A DNA stretch of 64,000 nt from Roseiarcus sp963824475 (GCA_963824475.1 CAWGPR010000012.1:992001-1056000); one strand, 5' to 3'; shown: positions 32,944-42,258, numbered from the stretch's first letter. Notes: generated by a model from the letters alone, not told the origin. Numbers and translations are program-made.

Positions 32944-34127
32944 TGGACAAAGCCACGCTCGAGCGCAAAGGCTACAGCGTCGCGGCGCTGCGCGCGCTGG
33001 CCCAGAAGCAGCTGCCGCGCACGCTGTTCGACATGGTCGACGGCGCCGCCGGTGACGAGATCACCATGCGCAACAACGAGGCGGCGCTGGCCGCGATCGA
33101 GCTCGTTCCGACCCTGCTCGCCGGAGCGCCAAAGCGCGACCAGTCGGTCGAGCTGTTCGGCGTCAGATTGCCGTCGCCGGTCGTCATCGGCCCGACCGGG
33201 CTCGCGGGCCTGTTGTGGCCGCACGCCGAACTCGCCGCAGCCCGCGCGGCGGCGCGGTTCGGAACGATCTACTGCACAAGCCACGCCTCGACCGCGACCA
33301 TCGAGGAGATCGGCGCCGCGACGCCGGGGCCAAAATGGATGCAGGTGTTTCTCTACAAGGATCGCGGCCTCACGGCCGAGTTCGCCGCACGCGCCGCAGC
33401 GGCCGGCTATAAGGCGCTCATCCTCACCCTCGACAATCAGGTCGTCGCGGGGCGCGATCGCGACGCGCGCAATCGCCTGACCTTCCCGCTGCGCTGGGGT
33501 CCGCGCAGCGTGATCGACTTCCTGAGCCGGCCGGGCTGGCTCATACGGATGCGCGAGACGCCTTCGCCGACTTTCGTCAACTACGGCAAGCGGACCTCGA
33601 TCGGGGCCTTTGGTCCGCTGATGGTCGAGCAGCTCGATCCGGATGTCGGCTGGAGCGATGTGGAGCGACTGCGCGGGCAATGGCGCGGCCCACTGATCCT
33701 TAAGGGCCTTCTGCATCCGGACGAGGCGCGACAGGCGATCAACCGCGGCGGCGACGGAATTGTTGTCTCCAATCATGGCGGACGCCAGCTCGACGGCGCC
33801 GTCGCCTCGATCCGCGCGCTTCCCGGCATTGTTGAAGCGGTCGGCGAGCGAGCGCCGGTCTTGATCGACGGCGGCTTCCGCCGCGGCGTCGACGTCGTCA
33901 AGGCGCTGGCGCTTGGCGCGCGCGCGGTGCTGATCGGCCGCCCGCACCTCTGGGGCGTCGCCTGCGCCGGCGAGGACGGCGTTTTCTGGGTGCTCGAGCT
34001 TTTCCGGCGCGAGATCGATCGGGCCCTCGCGCTCGGCGGCTGGGATGGCGTCGCCAGGCTCGATCGGAGCATCTTTTTCGAAGACGAGACTGGGCGCGCC
34101 CGCGCACACATTTACGCGCGCCAATGA
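32943..34127 (+). CDS. FMN-dependent alpha-hydroxy-acid oxidase/dehydrogenase
   Basis: Oxidises 2-hydroxy acids such as lactate, glycolate or mandelate to oxo acids. The start at 32943 (ATG sharing a base with the previous stop) gives 394 residues. Conserved blocks are LFDMVDGAAGDEIT, PVVIGPTGLAGLLWPHAE, QVFLYKDRGLTAEF, ALILTLDNQVVAGRDRD, LKGLLHPDEARQA, the catalytic-His motif GIVVSNHGGRQLDG, and VLIDGGFRRGVDVVKALALGA binding the FMN phosphate. Usual length for the LldD/mandelate dehydrogenase family. The preferred acid is unknown, but context fits breakdown of a lactone-derived hydroxy acid. Confidence 0.9.
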   Translation: MDKATLERKGYSVAALRALAQKQLPRTLFDMVDGAAGDEITMRNNEAALAAIELVPTLLAGAPKRDQSVELFGVRLPSPVVIGPTGLAGLLWPHAELAAARAAARFGTIYCTSHASTATIEEIGAATPGPKWMQVFLYKDRGLTAEFAARAAAAGYKALILTLDNQVVAGRDRDARNRLTFPLRWGPRSVIDFLSRPGWLIRMRETPSPTFVNYGKRTSIGAFGPLMVEQLDPDVGWSDVERLRGQWRGPLILKGLLHPDEARQAINRGGDGIVVSNHGGRQLDGAVASIRALPGIVEAVGERAPVLIDGGFRRGVDVVKALALGARAVLIGRPHLWGVACAGEDGVFWVLELFRREIDRALALGGWDGVARLDRSIFFEDETGRARAHIYARQ

Positions 34128-34880
34128 TTTCATGGGCTTAACACCTCCTTTGCGCAACTTTTTCCGGGCAGGCTTCCGAGGCCGCGATCCGAGGCGCCTG
34201 AGGCACGAGGACGGAGGGAGGCGGCCGTTGCGTTTCGGACGTCGACGAGGCCCAAAACAGCGAAAGCGAAAGGAATCTTTCGCCAAACGAAACGAGCGGT
34301 TTCGCCGCGGGGGTCGTAAGTCATTGAGATCATTGTGGTGCGAAATCAGAAGATTTCGCCAGATTGTTTGTTTTCAATCGGTTAACCGCCTTTTCGTTTC
34401 GCGCTTTTGCCGCATGCTCTCTCCCGACCCAAAAAGGCCTCAATCCAGGGCAGCCTCAGGACCGAAACGGACATCGGGTCCGGCTTCGACGATCGTGACA
34501 TCGTAGCCGATGCTTCTGAAAATGTCAATCTTTTGCGTGATTTTCCGCCTGGTCAAAGTCGCAGCAGCGACGACGGCAGAATTAGGCGCCAACCGCATTT
34601 TGCCGGTAAAAGCGCCCCTTTCCGCCCGCAAACGTAGCGCGGTCAAACCCCCCGCAGCTTCTTACCCCGCGCAGCGCCCGGCCACCCTTGACAAATGAGG
34701 CCGAACCAGAAGGGGCAAATGACCGCGTCAACGCGAACGCGTCCGCGTTGGTTGTGCCGAAGATCGTTGCTTTCAAAGGGAAACTCGGCGGTGAGGCGAA
34801 TTGGCGACTGCACAATTGGCGTGTTGCTATTGCGGGCCAATCCGCCGCTACTTCGCGCCACCTCCCGCGGGGAAGCACCG
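34128..34880. other. Gene-poor, partly AT-rich interval before the AraC-type regulator
   Basis: No confident gene in these 753 bases. Composition drops in GC between about 34255 and 34430, where several GAAA/TTTC-rich motifs recur. On the minus strand 34440-34646 is a 68-codon frame starting with TTG that contains RSIGYDVTIVEAGPDVRFG; it has an amphipathic look but no clear ribosome-binding site, and I rate it as an unproven small gene. A frame extending the AraC-type gene upstream to 34695 is not family-like. Confidence 0.4.
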
Positions 34881-35978
34881 ATGGACGAAGAGATGACGCG
34901 CCGCGCCCTGCCGACCGCAACCGGTTTCGCTGCGGCCCAGGCGATTATCGCCCTTCGGATGCACGACATCGATCCCGCGCCTCTGTTGCGTCGGGCGGGG
35001 CTCGCGAAATTCGATCCGGGCGCTCACGCGCGACGCGTGTCCGCGGTGGCGCAGAGCAAGCTGCTTGAATATGCGGCGGAGGCGCTCGACGACGGCGCTC
35101 TCGGCCTCCATCTCGCAGAACAGGCGGATCCGCGCGACGCTGGGGTCCTCTTTTATGTCGCGTCCGGCGCGAAGGACGTGAACGAGGGCCTGAAGCTTGT
35201 TGCTCGTTATTGCCGGATCGTGAACGAAGCGGCGCGCATAAAGTTGATACGAACGCCGGAGGGAGGGACTGTCGACTTCAATATTGTCGGCATGCCGCGG
35301 CACGGCGCCAGGCAGAATGTAGAGTTTGGTCTGGCTGTTTTCTTGAAGGGCTTGCGCGAGGTCACTGGGCGCAACCTCCGCCCAAGCCGAGTGGCATTCG
35401 CTCATTCGCGCAATTCGCGCCTACGAGAGTTCGAACGGTTCTTCGGGCGCCCGGTCGAGTTCGGGCGAGCCTCGAGCGAGGGCGTGTCGTCCGATTTGCT
35501 CGAGTTCTCCAACGACGTCCTCGCTCTCCCGCTCATCACCGCCGATCCGAAACTGGTCCACGCGCTTCGGCCCTTTTGCGAGTCGGCGGCGAAGGAACGA
35601 AGCACAGCGACGGGGACGCTGCGCGCCGCCCTCGAGGGCGAATTGGAGAAACATCTGCCCCACGGCAAGGCGCGGAGACAGAGGATCGCAGGCCAGCTCG
35701 GTCTGAGCACGAGAACGCTCGCGCGCAGGCTTGCCAGCGAGGGCACGACCTACGAGGAGGTCGTGGACCAGCTACGACGAAGCCTCGCGCTCCAATACAT
35801 CGGAGAGAAGAGCATATCGCTGTCCCAAATTGCCTGGCTGTTGGGTTACGAGGGCTCCGCCTCTTTCAATCACGCGTTCAGACGCTGGACGGGCCGTTCG
35901 CCGTCGATTGCGAGGAACGAGCGGCGGCTTCCCTCACCGTCACAGCCTGCGGGTCATCACGCCGCATTGAATTCGTGA
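34881..35978 (+). CDS. AraC-family transcriptional regulator with arabinose-binding-like N-terminal domain
   Basis: The 365-residue protein starts at 34881 (MDEEMTRRALPTATGFAAAQ). The first 220 or so residues match the AraC ligand-binding type of OruR/ToxT-like regulators (IIALRMHDIDPAPLLRRAGL, SKLLEYAAEALDDGALGLHLAEQADP, LLYVASGA-like block). The C-terminal 100 residues are two helix-turn-helix motifs: QLGLSTRTLARRLASEGTTYEEV, then ISLSQIAWLLGYEGSASFNHAFRRWTGRSP. Target genes are not evident; it is followed by a small zinc-ribbon-like gene and faces the permease operon. Confidence 0.9.
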   Translation: MDEEMTRRALPTATGFAAAQAIIALRMHDIDPAPLLRRAGLAKFDPGAHARRVSAVAQSKLLEYAAEALDDGALGLHLAEQADPRDAGVLFYVASGAKDVNEGLKLVARYCRIVNEAARIKLIRTPEGGTVDFNIVGMPRHGARQNVEFGLAVFLKGLREVTGRNLRPSRVAFAHSRNSRLREFERFFGRPVEFGRASSEGVSSDLLEFSNDVLALPLITADPKLVHALRPFCESAAKERSTATGTLRAALEGELEKHLPHGKARRQRIAGQLGLSTRTLARRLASEGTTYEEVVDQLRRSLALQYIGEKSISLSQIAWLLGYEGSASFNHAFRRWTGRSPSIARNERRLPSPSQPAGHHAALNS

Positions 35979-36112
35979 GGCCCGAAAAAGCAGCAAATTG
36001 GCCCCGAGGAGCAAATCCATGGCTACAATTCGGTTTATGAGCGTTGCTTCGCGCCGAAGCGGAATGGATCCGCAACGGCGTCATTCGCCAGCGTCAGGAG
36101 CAAAGCGCTCAA

Positions 36113-36388
36113 ATGGCCGCCGCTTATGAGGATAATTTTGGCTTTTGGTTCATTGATGGGCCAGAGGAGCAAGCCTTTTTTGAGCACGTCCAGCGACAGA
36201 GCGTCGATGCGGTCTGCAAGCGCTGCGAGAGGCCGGTTCGGCTTATGCCGACAAAGGACGTATGCGCCCTTTGCGTCTGCGCCATGGAATACGGCGCGCC
36301 CAGCTCGATAAGCGAATACGGCGACACCGAGCCGAAGACGCTTGAGCCTCGACCACCCCGATTGGCGGCGAAGGACGTGAACGAATAG
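36113..36388 (+). CDS. Small protein with a CxxC...CxxC zinc-ribbon-like motif
   Basis: I start at 36113 (MAAAYEDNFGFWFIDGPEEQ), giving 91 residues; an upstream start at 36044 is possible. The core has CKRCERPVRLM and, after 8 residues, CALCVC, four or more cysteines placed as in a zinc ribbon, preceded by an acidic FIDGPEEQAFFEHVQRQ helix. No family is recognised. The C-terminal tail is proline-rich. It faces the permease gene across an imperfect hairpin. Confidence 0.5.
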   Translation: MAAAYEDNFGFWFIDGPEEQAFFEHVQRQSVDAVCKRCERPVRLMPTKDVCALCVCAMEYGAPSSISEYGDTEPKTLEPRPPRLAAKDVNE

Positions 36389-36479
36389 GCGCTCGCATTT
36401 TTCGGCGCGCCAAAGAGGTTTCTTGAAGGGGCGATTTGGCGTCGACAGCCTCGACGAGCCAGGCGATTGGTATTGGGGT

Positions 36480-36515
36480 CCGTCCGCCCGCGGGCGAGAC
36501 CCGCCGGCGGAACGG
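36480..36515. terminator. Imperfect GC-rich hairpin between convergent genes
   Basis: CCGTCCGCC (36480-36488) can pair with GGCGGAACGG (36506-36515) with one mismatch, and an inner GCGGG/CCCGC pair extends the stem. It lies between the small zinc-ribbon-like gene and the permease stop, so it would serve both as a bidirectional terminator. Confidence 0.45.
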
Positions 36516-36516
36516 G

Positions 36517-38118
36517 CTATTCGGCCGCCGCCGGGACGCTCACGTTGTGGGGGTCGATGTCGCTCGGTTCGGCCGGGGCGATATGCGCGTATCTCGCGAA
36601 GCCAAACAGCATCACGGCGATGCCGAGATAGCTCAGCGCCACCAGAGGCGACTGCCCGATGCCGAGATCCTCAGCGTGGATCAGGCCGAAGAACGTCAGG
36701 ATTGCACCCGCGAGCGCGAACGCTGCGGCCTTCTCGAGCTGGCGCTCGATGATGAACACGGTGACGGCGCCTAAGATGATGCCGGCGAGCGTAGCGCCGC
36801 CGCCGAGCGTCGCCAAGCCCTTGTACAAGACGCCTGTGGCGCCGAGCTTGTCGAAGCCGACTGCGGCGGCGTTGGTGCCCGCGGCGCCGAGCGCGCCGTC
36901 GATCATGGTTTTGCCCCAGGCGGCGATCTGCGGAATCATCGCCAGGATGATCGCCGGAGCATGGCTCCTCGGCGTCTCCTGGAAGGCCTGCGAGCCGATC
37001 AGCATGCCGATGTAGAGCAGGATCGGCAGGATCGCGACCACCGGGATCAGGCTCGAGACCAGGGCCACGATTCCGAGCCACGTCAGCACCAGAACCATCA
37101 CGCCGGTCGCGGCGGAATAGCCGATGCGCCCGCCCATCGCCTTCCAGCCCGGATGGCCGATGTAGACGGCGTTGATGAACGGATTGCCCAGGAGGCAGCC
37201 GATCAGGCTGATGACGCCATCGGCCGTCAGCACCTGGGTCGTTGGAAACGAGTCGCCGGCCGCGGCGGCGCTTTCGACGTTGTCCATTGCCTCGACGAGA
37301 TCGTAGATGCCGAATGGAATCGCGGTGACCAGTATGATTCCGATGAACTTGAAGCCCGAAAAGACGTGACCCACGGCGGGAACCGGAAACGAGAAGCCGA
37401 AGTGCGAAAAGGCGTCGCCGACGCTCCCCACGCTCAAGCCGCCGTAGCCGAGGCCGAAAATATTCGATCCCCAAGCGATGACAGTGCCGGCCGCGATGGC
37501 GATCAACCCGCCCGGCACGTCCTGGAAATAGCGCACGCCGCCGAACCAATTGGCCAGGATGATGGCGAAGCACACCATGCCGATCAGCGGGGTCTCGAAC
37601 ACCAGAAGACCGGGCCGCATCGAAATGAAGGTGATGGAAATGCCGGCAAGCGAACCGAGCAGCGCCGCCCTCGGCGTGATCCTGCGGATCACCGGCGCGA
37701 TGAAGCCGCCCGCCATCAAGACGAAACTCTGGACGAACACCCAGGTGAGGCCGGCCTCCCAGGCCTGGATCGGATCGTTGGTCCTGAGCAGGATCGGTAG
37801 CATGACCACGAAGGTGACGACGAACATGTGCGGCACGCTGGTGCCCGACGGCAGGGCGCAGACATCCGTTCGGCCGGTCCTCTTCGCCAGCCTGTAAGCG
37901 AGCCAGGCGTAGTAGACCGTGCTGAGGAACAGCATCAGCCCGAGGGCGGGCAGAATTCTGCCGAACACCAGCGAATCTGGCATCTTCAGGACGAAGCGGA
38001 GGAGCCCGGTCAGGACCAGAACATTCACCAGGATGTTGGTCCCGAAGCCGAAGAAGGCGTTCCAGTCGCCGGGAACCCAATAGCTTTCGCGCCCTCGCGC
38101 CGTCGCCGTCGTTGACAT
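36517..38118 (-). CDS. NCS2/AzgA-like nucleobase permease family membrane transporter
   Basis: The 533-residue inner-membrane protein has about 12-14 hydrophobic segments. Its N-terminus (ESYWVPGDWNAFFGFGTNILVNVLVLTGL) and motifs such as GTSVPHMF, GIYDLVEAMDNVESAAAAGDSFPTTQVL and GCLLGNPFINAVYIGHPGWKAMGGR match the branch of xanthine/uracil-type permeases that also includes AzgA purine transporters. The substrate is inferred to be a purine or pyrimidine base. It is the second gene, 30 bases downstream of the isochorismatase-like hydrolase, which suggests uptake coupled to hydrolysis of a ureide or amide. Confidence 0.8.
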   Translation of the reverse strand: MSTTATARGRESYWVPGDWNAFFGFGTNILVNVLVLTGLLRFVLKMPDSLVFGRILPALGLMLFLSTVYYAWLAYRLAKRTGRTDVCALPSGTSVPHMFVVTFVVMLPILLRTNDPIQAWEAGLTWVFVQSFVLMAGGFIAPVIRRITPRAALLGSLAGISITFISMRPGLLVFETPLIGMVCFAIILANWFGGVRYFQDVPGGLIAIAAGTVIAWGSNIFGLGYGGLSVGSVGDAFSHFGFSFPVPAVGHVFSGFKFIGIILVTAIPFGIYDLVEAMDNVESAAAAGDSFPTTQVLTADGVISLIGCLLGNPFINAVYIGHPGWKAMGGRIGYSAATGVMVLVLTWLGIVALVSSLIPVVAILPILLYIGMLIGSQAFQETPRSHAPAIILAMIPQIAAWGKTMIDGALGAAGTNAAAVGFDKLGATGVLYKGLATLGGGATLAGIILGAVTVFIIERQLEKAAAFALAGAILTFFGLIHAEDLGIGQSPLVALSYLGIAVMLFGFARYAHIAPAEPSDIDPHNVSVPAAAE

Positions 38119-38148
38119 CGCTGCCCTCCTTCTTGCCCCGCGCCTCGC

Positions 38149-38838
38149 CTAGGCGGCGCTGTTCCACCCGGCCAAGGCCTTGATCACGCCTTCGGAGCTC
38201 GACACCCAGCCGAAGATGCCGCCTTGCGCCTTGATCATCTTCAAGCCCATGGCGTGGAACTCTGGAAAATAGGACCCGACGCAGTCTTCGAGCACGAGGC
38301 AGTCGTAGCCGCGGTCGTTGGCCTCTCGCACCGTGGTGTTGACGCAGACCTCGGTCGTCACGCCGGTGACGACGAGTTGCTTGACGTCTCGGTGCTGCAG
38401 GATGGCGTGCAGATCGGTGGCGTGGAACGCGCCCTTGCCGGGCTTGTCGATGACCGGCTCGCCGGGCGCGGGATAAAGCTCGGGAATGATGTCGTGGCCG
38501 GCCTCGCCGCGCACCAGAATGCGGCCCATCGGGCCGGCGTCGCCGATGGACGTCGCGCTGCGGCCGCGGATTTTCTTGGCCGGCGGCAAATCGCTGAGGT
38601 CGGGTCGATGGCCTTCCCGCGTATGGAGGACAGGAAGACCGGCGGCGCGCCACGCCGCCAAAAGCCTTTGGTTCGGTTCGATGGTGCGCCGCAATTGAGA
38701 AACGTCGTTGCCGAGCATTTCGCCAAAGCCCCCGGGCTCCAGAAAATCGCGCTGCATGTCGATGATCAGGAGGGCGCAATGCTGAGGAGCGAGCGTGAAG
38801 TCGTAAGGATCGGCCGCGAGGTCTATGGTCTTGTTCAT
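38149..38838 (-). CDS. Isochorismatase-family cysteine hydrolase (ureidoacrylate/biuret-hydrolase-like)
   Basis: The 229-residue protein shows the triad of cysteine amidohydrolases: Asp in LLIIDMQRDFLEPGG, Lys in GKGAFHATDLHAIL, and Cys in VVTGVTTEVCVNTTVREANDRGYDCLVLEDCVG (only the segment around TEVCVNTT matters). Relatives cleave N-carbamoyl compounds, such as RutB on ureidoacrylate and BiuH on biuret, or act as pyrazinamidases. The adjacent nucleobase-type permease makes a ureide substrate attractive, but this is inference. Confidence 0.85.
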   Translation of the reverse strand: MNKTIDLAADPYDFTLAPQHCALLIIDMQRDFLEPGGFGEMLGNDVSQLRRTIEPNQRLLAAWRAAGLPVLHTREGHRPDLSDLPPAKKIRGRSATSIGDAGPMGRILVRGEAGHDIIPELYPAPGEPVIDKPGKGAFHATDLHAILQHRDVKQLVVTGVTTEVCVNTTVREANDRGYDCLVLEDCVGSYFPEFHAMGLKMIKAQGGIFGWVSSSEGVIKALAGWNSAA

Positions 38839-39381
38839 GATTCGACCCCAGCGTTAGGGACAGCGCCAATCGGAGTTGGTGACGGCGTCGCCGAAGATCA
38901 GCTTGAGCTCCGCGGCCCCTCCAGTCGGCCGGTCATGTAGCCGCACGCAAGGAACATGCCTATCTCCTCGCTGGCCACGATGTCGTCACGGGCCGATCGT
39001 CAGGCAGAGATCAGACGAACCGCCGATAGCGCCAGGCCCACCGGATCGAGCGGTCCATTCGGGGTTTCTGGAGAAGTTCACGCCCTCGAAAGGACGCGCT
39101 GGGCGCGCCGCCGCAGCGACCGCATCACCGTTGGCGAAATTCGGCGGCGGAAGCACGACGATCAGGAGCCGTCACCATGTGTGCCACGACCAGCCCGGGG
39201 TTGCTTACAGTCTGGATACGGGCGCCAATATTATTTGCTGCGGCTGCACAAGCACCGGGCGCGAAACCGACAGGCGCTCGTCTCATTTTGCGCATACGAC
39301 AGCTAGCCCTGTGGACGGGCTAGCCTGGGCAGCTTCGACGGTTCAACCCGACACCGGCCGTTTCGCGCCTCAGGGCTTCAA
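38839..39381. other. Gene-free interval between hydrolase and methyltransferase remnant
   Basis: Nothing convincing in these 543 bases. Long open frames on the plus strand run through it, but none has a recognisable domain or a consistent codon bias. A 48-codon frame at 39178-39324 with a GGAG-like leader begins MCATTSPG; it has no family match and I do not count it. The interval should contain the promoter of the hydrolase-permease operon near 38840-38940. Confidence 0.5.
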
Positions 39382-40117
39382 TCAGTTCCGCGCGCCGACG
39401 ATCGCCCGCCAAAAGCCGCTATAGGCCAATTCAAAGCCAACGATCTGATAGTCCAGGTCGATGGCGTCCATCACCTCGTAGGCGGAGTTGTTGCAGATCG
39501 AAAAAATGATGAGCCCGTCCTTCGACACATGACGACGAGCCTGGCGCAAGTAGGATTTGGTGATCCACCCCTGCGGATCGCAAAGGCTGTAGCGCTCGAT
39601 GTCGTTTTCCGGATTCTTGTCGACCAACGGCGTGTTGAAAACGATGAGGTCGAAGTCCTTCTCCTCGATCTTCTCGAACAGGTCGGACTGAAAAGCAGTC
39701 AAGGTGACGTTGTTGAGCTTCGCATTGGCGATGGTCGCCTCAACGGCGATCGGCGAGATATCGGTGGCGACCGTTCTAGACGTCCAGTTGGCCGCCATAT
39801 AGAGTGAGATGATGCCGCAGCCGGCCCCGATTTCGAGCGTCTTGGCGATCAGGTTCGGGTTCATCGCCTTGATATTGCGGATGAAAAATTCCGAGCTCGA
39901 GTTCGGGCACCGGATGGTAGACCCCGGCCGGAACGTCGACCACCAAGCCATCGGCGCAGATTCGCTCCGGGACCGCCTGGCGTCGGACCAAGGCTTCATG
40001 TGCGGCGGCAATGTCGAACTTCGCGGTGCTAACAAGGTTGGAAATCCCCAGCTTGCGGAGAACAGAGGCCCGCGGCGGCGCGACCCGCCGCTCGACGTTG
40101 AGATATCCGATGTTCAT
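39382..40117 (-). pseudogene. Class I SAM-dependent methyltransferase, frameshifted
   Basis: The protein is split over two frames. The first (from the ATG at 40117, MNIGYLNVERRVAPPRAS) covers about 75 residues to GVYHPVPELE. The second frame continues from SSEFFIRNIKAMNPNLIAKTLEIG to the stop at 39382 and holds the SAM site LEIGAGCGIISLYMA, the acidic loop VATDISPIA and the catalytic-type FDLIVFNTPL motif, resembling HemK/PrmC-like N5-glutamine or small-molecule methyltransferases. The break lies near 39890-39905 around GAGCTCGG, where one extra base would explain it. It may be a true pseudogene or a sequencing error. Confidence 0.7.
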
Positions 40118-40225
40118 ATGACCTCGTCTGCTTGTTGTCGGCGCAGAATTCGCCAGCCCGGCGGCGCACGGGACGAAAGGGCGCCCCCGCCGTCTTAAGT
40201 CATACGGTTAACTATCTCGATTGAT

Positions 40226-41011
40226 TCAGCTTTCCCGCCCGCGCTCGCTGTCGTGCCAATCGCGCAATAACCAATGCGACAGCGCAGTCAGCAGCAAATG
40301 AATTGTGATGCCCGCGACAGAAATCAAGAGCAGCGCGGCGAACATTCGCGGAATATTGAGGCGAAAACCAAACTCGACAATACGATACGCAAGCCCCGAC
40401 CCCTGGCCGGCCGACCCCGCAGCGATCTCTGCCACGATCGCGCCAATCAACGCGAGCCCGCCGCTGATCCGGAGGCCTGCGAGAAAATAGGGCAAAGCCG
40501 AGGGCAACCTGAGCAGCATGAACTGCTGCATGCGCGAGGCGCGATACATCTGAAACAGGTCGATGAGGTTGTGGTCGGCCGACGAGAGTCCGAGCGTGGT
40601 GTTGGCCAGTAGGGGAAAGAACGCCACCAGAAATGCGCACACCAGGACCGCGACGCCAGGAGTGAGGTAGATCAGCAACAGTGGCGCGATGGCGACGATC
40701 GGCGTCACCTGCATGGCGACGGCGAACGGATAGAACGCCCGCTCGACCAGCCGCGACTGCGCGAAAATAATTGCCAGCCCGACACTCCCAATGACCGCGA
40801 TCCCGAGAGCCTTGAGCGTAATCGACAGCGTCACCCATAGCGACGCCGACAGCGTCGGCCAATCGGTGATGAGGGTGGCGATGATGAGGCTCGGCGCGGG
40901 CAAAAGATACGACGGGACGGCGAAATACCGAACCAGCGCCTCCCACGCGAACAGCCCCATTCCCAACGTGATGGCCGGCACCGCATAGCCGACAAAGTCG
41001 TCTCTGCTCAC
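40226..41011 (-). CDS. ABC transporter permease (SsuC/NitT/TauT type)
   Basis: The 261-residue membrane protein has about six helices and the typical EAA coupling segment YRASRMQQFMLLRLPSALPYFLAGLRISGGLALIGAIVAE. It belongs to the nitrate/sulfonate/taurine or pyrimidine-precursor importer branch. Its start overlaps the ATPase gene by 4 bases. With the ATPase and the NMT1-type binding protein at 43591 it forms a complete importer, though the binding protein is encoded 1.7 kb away. Confidence 0.92.
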   Translation of the reverse strand: MSRDDFVGYAVPAITLGMGLFAWEALVRYFAVPSYLLPAPSLIIATLITDWPTLSASLWVTLSITLKALGIAVIGSVGLAIIFAQSRLVERAFYPFAVAMQVTPIVAIAPLLLIYLTPGVAVLVCAFLVAFFPLLANTTLGLSSADHNLIDLFQMYRASRMQQFMLLRLPSALPYFLAGLRISGGLALIGAIVAEIAAGSAGQGSGLAYRIVEFGFRLNIPRMFAALLLISVAGITIHLLLTALSHWLLRDWHDSERGRES

Positions 41012-41838
41012 TGCGCCTCGGCCTTGAGCATTTTCGGCGGCCGATCGCCCATCGCCACGTGGAGCGCTTCCGAAGTCTGAACGCAGGTGTCGGCGTAGGC
41101 CTTGCAGAGCCGGAACCCCTCCTGGCGCGAGGCGGTCGGCGATTCGACCATGATTTCCGCAACCGCCCTTCCCGGCCGGGCCGCCATCACCACGATGCGG
41201 TCCGAAAGATAGACGCTCTCGAACACCGAATGGGTCACGAACACCACCGTCGCCCCCAGCGACGACCGTAGCGCCGCCAAATCGTCATTGAGCTTGAGGC
41301 GCGTGATCTCGTCCAGGGCGGCGAACGGCTCGTCCATCAAAAGGACCGTCGGCCGCGTCACCAGGGCGCGGGCGATTGAGACGCGCATCTTCATGCCGCC
41401 CGACAGCTGGCGCGGATAGGCTTTGGCGAAACCTGCTAGTCCGACCAGCTCCAGCGCCTCTTCGACGCGAGGCCGAGCCTTTTCCTTCGACACGCCGGCG
41501 AGGCGCAGCGGCAGCCAGACATTGGTGAAAACGTCGGACCAGGGCGTCAGCGTCGGGTCTTGAAATACGAAACCAAGCTCCGGGCACTTCGTACGCCAAA
41601 CAATCTCACCCCGCGTCGGCGCCGTGAGACCCGCCAGCAACCGCAGGACCGTCGACTTGCCGCAACCGGACGGTCCTAGCAAGGAAAGAAACTCGCCCGC
41701 CCGGACGTCGAGGTTAAGGCCCTCGAGCGCGGTGACCTGATTGGCGAAGACCTTGTGCACTCCCCGTAGTGTGACCAGCGGCGGCGCGGCCACGCGGATC
41801 GCAGTCTCATTCGTCCTCAGTGTCGCAATCGTATTCAT
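41008..41838 (-). CDS. ABC transporter ATP-binding protein (SsuB/TauB type)
   Basis: The 276-residue ATPase has Walker A (GPSGCGKSTVLRLLAGL), a Q-loop (LGFVFQDPTLTPWSDVFTNVWLPL), the signature LSGGMKMRVSIARAL, Walker B (VLLMDEPFAALDEITR) and the switch His in FVTHSVFE. A C-terminal extension with several Cys-containing helices (RLCKAYADTCVQTSE) is typical of this branch. It is translationally coupled to the permease. The 43-codon frame just upstream ends inside its start codon. Confidence 0.94.
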   Translation of the reverse strand: MNTIATLRTNETAIRVAAPPLVTLRGVHKVFANQVTALEGLNLDVRAGEFLSLLGPSGCGKSTVLRLLAGLTAPTRGEIVWRTKCPELGFVFQDPTLTPWSDVFTNVWLPLRLAGVSKEKARPRVEEALELVGLAGFAKAYPRQLSGGMKMRVSIARALVTRPTVLLMDEPFAALDEITRLKLNDDLAALRSSLGATVVFVTHSVFESVYLSDRIVVMAARPGRAVAEIMVESPTASRQEGFRLCKAYADTCVQTSEALHVAMGDRPPKMLKAEAQ

Positions 41839-41966
41839 CGTGCGAACCTGTCGTCTCTTCGCCGCGGTTCAGACCGGGAACCCCACTCCGTCAAAACGCA
41901 AGTTACATGCCGCGGGCGCCCCAAGTCCTTGGCAATCTCCGATGCGCTAACCTTCACCGTCTGCAT
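41835..41966 (-). CDS. Possible 43-residue Phd-like antitoxin remnant or leader peptide
   Basis: A short frame starts at the ATG at 41966 with a strong GGGAGGG leader 5 bases upstream. It encodes MQTVKVSASEIAKDLGRPRH and a basic tail, and stops at a TGA that overlaps the ATG of the ATPase gene. The first 16 residues resemble the N-terminus of prevent-host-death/YefM antitoxins, but the rest does not, and no toxin gene is nearby. It could be a remnant or a translated upstream leader coupled to the importer operon. Confidence 0.35.
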   Translation of the reverse strand: MQTVKVSASEIAKDLGRPRHVTCVLTEWGSRSEPRRRDDRFAR

Positions 41967-42258
41967 GCGGTCCCTCCCAAGTCATTGTCTTGCGCAGGCC
42001 GCTCAATGCGCTTGAACTAGAGACATTATAGACCTCGCTTTTCCGGGTCAAACATCAGGTAGTGCCAGAACAAGCCGAGTACAAGTACTGACTATTTGCT
42101 GCATTGCGGCGCCGGCGGGCCCCCGAAGGACTGCGGTTCTTGACGCCAGGCAGCGCGGCGTGGCATTCGCCTCAGGCTGCCGGGCCCGCCGGGCCAGAAT
42201 GAGCTGCTGATCGAACACTGGCGCGGCCGATTTCGTTCCCTCGCTCCAGCTTGGATCC

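Noticed and set aside
36671..38869. 732-codon open frame on the minus strand
   Set aside because: It overlaps the permease and hydrolase genes in another frame, is extremely Arg-rich and has no domain; it is a shadow of high-GC codon use.
39178..39324. 48-codon frame beginning MCATTSPG
   Set aside because: Resembles no family beyond the first residues and has no conserved context.
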